Under the pieces are notes generated by a model that was not told where the DNA came from, searched no databases, and saw only the letters and a program-made list of their open reading frames with translations. The position numbers and the translations under genes were made by a program. This document shows positions 38,378 through 42,558 of a DNA stretch of 42,558 nt, in pieces (the first letter of the stretch is position 1; every line of letters starts with the position of its first letter). Source of the DNA: Candidatus Methylomirabilis sp. (GTDB lineage Bacteria; Patescibacteriota; DYJS01); contig DYJS01000003.1 in NCBI GenBank assembly GCA_020723005.1, forward strand, positions 28,836 through 71,393, written 5' to 3'.

Positions 38378-38920
38378 ATGTCAAGAATAGGTAAAAAACC
38401 AATAAAAATTGAATCTGGTGTTTCTGTATCTTTAGAAGATAGAATTTTATCTTTTAAAGGTTCAAAAGGAACAATGAATATTAAACTTTTTGACTCAATT
38501 GATGCGAAAATAGAAAATGGAGAGATTGTTTTTTTTAGAAATAACGAATCACAAGAATCAAATGCACTATGGGGACTTCAAAGAACTCTTGCTTCGAATT
38601 GTCAAATCGGTGTAACTAAAGGTTTTGAAAAAAAATTAGAGATAGTTGGTGTTGGTTATAAGGCTGATATGGTTGGAAAGAATTTGATGTTAAAATTAGG
38701 TTTTTCTCATCCAGTCGAATTTAAAGCACCTGAAGGGATTGTTTTTTCGCTTGAAAAAAATATTATCACCGTTTCTGGAATTAACAATATTTTGGTTGGT
38801 GATACGGCATTTAAATTGCGATCTCTTAGAAAACCAGAACCATATAAAGGAAAAGGTATAAGATATCTTGGTGAAAAAGTTAAAATAAAAGAAGTTAAGA
38901 AAGCAGGAGGTAAGAAGTGA
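38378..38920 (+). CDS. rplF: 50S ribosomal protein uL6
   Basis: MSRIGKKPIKIESGVSV; EPYKGKGIRYLGEKVKIKEVKKAGGKK. Start at ATG 38378 instead of the listed 38324. Confidence 0.96.
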   Translation: MSRIGKKPIKIESGVSVSLEDRILSFKGSKGTMNIKLFDSIDAKIENGEIVFFRNNESQESNALWGLQRTLASNCQIGVTKGFEKKLEIVGVGYKADMVGKNLMLKLGFSHPVEFKAPEGIVFSLEKNIITVSGINNILVGDTAFKLRSLRKPEPYKGKGIRYLGEKVKIKEVKKAGGKK

Positions 38921-39258
38921 CAAATTCTGTTCAAAGAAAAATAAGACATTATAGGGTTAGAAAAAATATATCAGGAAGTAGTACTCTACCAAGAGTTTCT
39001 GTTTTTAAGAGTTTAAAGTTTTTATCTGCTCAAGCAATTGATGATGATTTGCAAAAAACAATTTGTTCAGTTACAACCAAAGCTATTAAATCAAAAGGAA
39101 CAAAAACTGAAACTTCTTCAGAAGCAGGAAAAAAATTTGGTGAAGCTCTTTTAAAGTTAAATATAAAATCAATTGTTTTTGATAGGGGTGGATACAAATA
39201 TACTGGAAGAGTTCAAGCATTTGCAGACGGAATTCGTTCTGCGGGAATTAGTTTTTAA
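38917..39258 (+). CDS. rplR: 50S ribosomal protein uL18
   Basis: RIKHYRVRKNISG-type N-terminus, GEALLKLNIKSIVFDRGGYKYTGRVQAFADGIRSAGISF. GTG start overlapping the rplF stop. Confidence 0.95.
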   Translation: MTNSVQRKIRHYRVRKNISGSSTLPRVSVFKSLKFLSAQAIDDDLQKTICSVTTKAIKSKGTKTETSSEAGKKFGEALLKLNIKSIVFDRGGYKYTGRVQAFADGIRSAGISF

Positions 39259-39269
39259 AATTTTTTTAA

Positions 39270-39821
39270 ATGATAAAGGAAGAAAAAAAAGAAGAACTGC
39301 AAGAGGGTAAAATCAAAATAAATTTGCAGAAGATTAAGAAAGAAGTTTCTACTTCCGAAAAAGAGGGGAATCTTTTTAAAACAATTCTTCTCATCAGAAG
39401 AGTTTCGAGAATGGTGAAGGGTGGTAGAAGAATGGGTTTTTCTGCTTTTGCTGTTGTTGGTGATAAAAAAGGAAAAGTTGGTTTTGCAACTGGAAAAAGC
39501 AAAGATGCAAAAGAAGCAACAAAAAAAGCTTTAAGAAAAGCAGAGAATAGAATGTTTGATATAAAGATTTGGAATGAAACAATTCCTCACTCTGTTTCTG
39601 CAAAATTTAAAGGAGCAAATGTAGTTTTACGACCAGCACAAAAAGGAACAGGAATTATTGCAGGTGGTGGAGTTCGTACAGTTGCTGATATGGCTGGAAT
39701 CATAAACATTAAAGGAAAATCATTAGGATCTTCAAACAAGATTTCAGTTGTGAATGCAACAATTAAGGCTCTTCAAAAATTACGAACAAAAGAAGAAATT
39801 AAAGAAATGTTAAAATCATAA
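39270..39821 (+). CDS. rpsE: 30S ribosomal protein uS5
   Basis: VSRMVKGGRRMGFSAFAVVGDKKGKVGFATGKSKD, GTGIIAGGGVRTVADMAGI. Confidence 0.96.
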   Translation: MIKEEKKEELQEGKIKINLQKIKKEVSTSEKEGNLFKTILLIRRVSRMVKGGRRMGFSAFAVVGDKKGKVGFATGKSKDAKEATKKALRKAENRMFDIKIWNETIPHSVSAKFKGANVVLRPAQKGTGIIAGGGVRTVADMAGIINIKGKSLGSSNKISVVNATIKALQKLRTKEEIKEMLKS

Positions 39822-39822
39822 A

Positions 39823-40257
39823 ATGGCAATAAAAAATTTAGCTTACAAATTTGGATCAATAAAAAAATCTAAACCAAGATTTGGGCGAGGAATTGGTTCA
39901 CGACTTGGTGTTACATGTGGAAAAGGTCCAGAAGGTCAAACAAAAAGAGCAGGAGGATCTGTTGGAAATGTTTTTCAGGGCGGACAAACTGTTTTAGTAA
40001 AAAGACTCCCACTTCTTCGTGGAACAAGAAATGTAAAAAAATCTATCAAAAATTTATTAGTGAATCTTTCAAGTTTTCCAATCGGAGTTGCAGAAGTTGA
40101 TGCAAGAAGTTTGGTAAAGTTTTCTCCTGGGAAAAAGGTTAAAGTTTTAGGAAATGGAGAGATCTCTTCAAAGATAAAAGTTTTTGCACATGAATTTTCA
40201 AAAACTGCAAAAGAAAAAATCGAAAAACTTGGTGGAGAAGCAGTTGTCATCGAATAA
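39823..40257 (+). CDS. rplO: 50S ribosomal protein uL15
   Basis: GRGIGSRLGVTCGKGPEGQTKRAGG, FQGGQTVLVKRLPLLRG. Confidence 0.93.
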   Translation: MAIKNLAYKFGSIKKSKPRFGRGIGSRLGVTCGKGPEGQTKRAGGSVGNVFQGGQTVLVKRLPLLRGTRNVKKSIKNLLVNLSSFPIGVAEVDARSLVKFSPGKKVKVLGNGEISSKIKVFAHEFSKTAKEKIEKLGGEAVVIE

Positions 40258-40326
40258 ATTTGGTTTTATAGAATTAAATTAGTTTTATAATTTCAATTAT
40301 ATTTTATGGTTTTAAAAAGTTTTGAA

Positions 40327-40359
40327 TTTTAGAGTTAAGATTTTTTCTCTAAAATTTTT
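40327..40359 (+). terminator. Weak AT-rich terminator candidate between rplO and secY
   Basis: TTTTAGAG-12 nt-CTCTAAAA followed by TTTTT. Confidence 0.35.
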
Positions 40360-40400
40360 GTTTATAAATCTTCATTATTTTCGAGGTTAATTTTGTTCAA

Positions 40401-41723
40401 ATGTTTAATTTTTTAAAGAGAGTTTTTTTAAACAAAGAGTTACGAAAAAGAATTTTTGTCACACTCGGAATACTTGTTGTTGCAAGATTTTTATCCATAA
40501 TTCCAATGCCCGGTGTAGATAGAAATTTACTTGCAAACTATTCCTCTTCTCAGTTTAATACTTCAAGTGGTTTAGTTGGAATAATAGGATTGATCTCTGG
40601 AAATGGAATGGGAGCATTTTCAACATTTTCAATAATTATGATGGGGGTTGGTCCATACATCACTGCATCAATTATAATTCAACTTATGTCTTCAGTGATT
40701 CCAGCTTTAGAAGAGCTAACAAGAGAGGGAGAATTTGGAAGAACAAAAATAAATTTTATTACAAAAATTTTATCAATCCCTTTAGCATTTATTCAAGGAT
40801 ATTCTTTTATTTTGTATATGAGAAATGCACAGATTACTCCGGAGACAACTGCAATTTTTGAAAATTTAACTGGTTTCAATTTGTTTCTTGCACTTCTTGT
40901 GATGACTTTTGGAACACTTTTTTTAACTTGGCTTGGAGATTTAGTCACAGAGTATGGAATTGGAAATGGAGTTTCGCTTATAATTTTTTCTGGAATTGTT
41001 TCCAGAGTTTCTTTTTTTGTCAGCTCTTTTATTATAGATTTTAAAGAAAATGTTGGAGATCTCCCAAAAACAATTCTTTTCTTAGTTCTTGCAAGTTTAG
41101 TTTTGATGTTTGTGATTTTCATCACAGAAGCAGAGAGGAAAGTGCAAGTTGCATATGCAAAAAGAATGCAAGGAAATAGAATGTATGGTGGGATGAACAC
41201 ATATCTTCCAATAAAAGTGAATCAAGGTGGTGTGATTCCAATAATTTTTGCAATTTCAATTTTGAATTTTCCAAGTGTAATTGCAGGATTTTTTCAAACA
41301 GCAAAAACAGAGTGGATCTCAAATTTATCAATAAAGATTTTGACTGATTTTAACGAAAGTAGTAATTTTTATCTTTTTCTATATTTTTTGCTTGTGATTT
41401 TATTCTCATATTTTTATGGAGTTATTGCACTTCAACCAGATAAACTTTCTGAAAATCTTCAAAAACAGGGTGGTTATATTCCGGGAATTCGTCCAGGAAA
41501 ACCAACAGCAGAATTTTTAACAAACGTTTTGATGAGAGTAACACTTGCAGGAAGTTTATTTTTGGCAATTATGGCAACAATGCCAGCACTTTTACTTAGA
41601 ATTACAGGAAATACAAATATGGCAGTTGGAGGAACATCAATTTTAATAGCAGTTTCCGTTGCATTAGAAATTTATCGTTATTTTAATTCACAACTATCAA
41701 CATATTCGTACTCTAAATTTTAA
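40401..41723 (+). CDS. secY: Preprotein translocase subunit SecY
   Basis: RIFVTLGILVVARFLSIIPMPGVD, ITASIIIQLMSSVIP, YGIGNGVSLIIFSGIV, VNQGGVIPIIFAISIL, GGYIPGIRPGKPTAEFL. Confidence 0.96.
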   Translation: MFNFLKRVFLNKELRKRIFVTLGILVVARFLSIIPMPGVDRNLLANYSSSQFNTSSGLVGIIGLISGNGMGAFSTFSIIMMGVGPYITASIIIQLMSSVIPALEELTREGEFGRTKINFITKILSIPLAFIQGYSFILYMRNAQITPETTAIFENLTGFNLFLALLVMTFGTLFLTWLGDLVTEYGIGNGVSLIIFSGIVSRVSFFVSSFIIDFKENVGDLPKTILFLVLASLVLMFVIFITEAERKVQVAYAKRMQGNRMYGGMNTYLPIKVNQGGVIPIIFAISILNFPSVIAGFFQTAKTEWISNLSIKILTDFNESSNFYLFLYFLLVILFSYFYGVIALQPDKLSENLQKQGGYIPGIRPGKPTAEFLTNVLMRVTLAGSLFLAIMATMPALLLRITGNTNMAVGGTSILIAVSVALEIYRYFNSQLSTYSYSKF

Positions 41724-41743
41724 AAAATTTTTAAAAAATATAA

Positions 41744-42478
41744 ATGACTTATAGCAACAATTTTTTAGATGTGGTTTTTTTTGGGCCACAAGGAGCAGGA
41801 AAAGGAACTCAGGTTGCAAAACTTTGGGGGAAATATGGAAAAGATGAATCTTGGTTTCGTGTTCAAACAGGAGATCTTTTTCGAGAAATTCGTTCTCAAG
41901 AAACAGAGTTGGGAAATAAGGTAAAAAATTTGATAGATAATGGTTTTCTTGTTCCAGATGATATAACTGTTGAAATTGTTTCTAGCAAATTGAATCTTGA
42001 AGATGTAAAATCAAAAAATTGGATCTTTGACGGATTTCCAAGAACCTTAAAGCAAGCAGAATTTTTTTTTGATTTTTATTCTAAACTTCAAAATCGTAAA
42101 TTAGTTGTTGTTAGCATTTTTTTACCATACGAAAAAGCACTTGCTCGAATTGAAAAAAGACTTGTTTGTAAATCTTGCAAAGCAATTGCAAGTGAAGTTT
42201 TTGGACTTAAGGAGGGATCTATTTGCAAGCATTGTGGAAATGGAGTTTTGGAGCATAGAGCAGATGAAAAAGATATTGAATCTGTGAAAAAAAGGCTTGA
42301 ACTTTTTGAAACTCAAACACTTCCAGTTTATGATTTTTTTCAATCTAAAGGGATAGAAATTTTGAAAATTGATGGGAGTCCATCAATAAAAGAGGTTCAT
42401 GAAACGATTATTGATTTACTAAAACCAACAGAATATGATGGAATTAAAAAATCTTTTGAAGACGAATTGGGAGGATAA
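41744..42478 (+). CDS. adk: Adenylate kinase with zinc-type LID
   Basis: VVFFGPQGAGKGTQVAKL, FDGFPRTLKQAEFF, LID cysteines CKSCKAIASEVFGLKEGSICKHC. Confidence 0.95.
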   Translation: MTYSNNFLDVVFFGPQGAGKGTQVAKLWGKYGKDESWFRVQTGDLFREIRSQETELGNKVKNLIDNGFLVPDDITVEIVSSKLNLEDVKSKNWIFDGFPRTLKQAEFFFDFYSKLQNRKLVVVSIFLPYEKALARIEKRLVCKSCKAIASEVFGLKEGSICKHCGNGVLEHRADEKDIESVKKRLELFETQTLPVYDFFQSKGIEILKIDGSPSIKEVHETIIDLLKPTEYDGIKKSFEDELGG

Positions 42479-42558
42479 AATTCTTTAAAAAATTTAGTTT
42501 AAAAATAAAATTTATTGTTTACATAATTATTTATCTTTTTTTGGTTGTTGTGGAGCTT

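Noticed and set aside
1-42558. UGA recoded as Gly or Trp (as in SR1/Gracilibacteria)
   Set aside because: Several genes end at TGA with tight overlaps (rplW, rpmC, rplE, rplF), and an RF2 gene with a functional-looking UGA frameshift site is present.
1-42558. CRISPR array, transposase, integrase or prophage genes
   Set aside because: No regularly spaced direct repeats, no DDE/recombinase motifs and no phage structural genes were found in this window.

Overview
AT-rich bacterial window. I infer a CPR/Patescibacteria-like genome from the gene set, compact layout and the absence of uL30 in the S10/spc operon. UGA is a normal stop here: several genes end in TGA, and prfB (RF2) carries a canonical UGA frameshift site. 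The left 31 kb is mixed housekeeping and accessory DNA: PAP2-like membrane protein, FtsX/MacB-type ABC system, hisS, an archaeal/eukaryotic-type tyrS, dnaX, a PriA-like protein with eroded helicase motifs, rpmB, a NodB-fold protein without its metal-binding residues, glycosyltransferases, rplJ/rplL with an attenuator-like leader, prfB, ABC exporter, mreB, AlkD-like and FtsQ-like proteins, tRNA-Ile and miaB. It also holds a secreted protein combining beta/gamma-crystallin motifs with a matrixin-like zinc protease site. The right 11 kb is a ribosomal operon from rplC to rplO, then secY and adk. Points that most merit follow-up: the crystallin-metalloprotease (28603-30057), the roughly 0.9 kb non-coding region with nested inverted repeats upstream of rplJ (16140-17090), the prfB frameshift, the degenerate enzymes, and several decayed small genes the ORF track does not reveal. 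All family calls come from reading motifs by eye; no searches were run.
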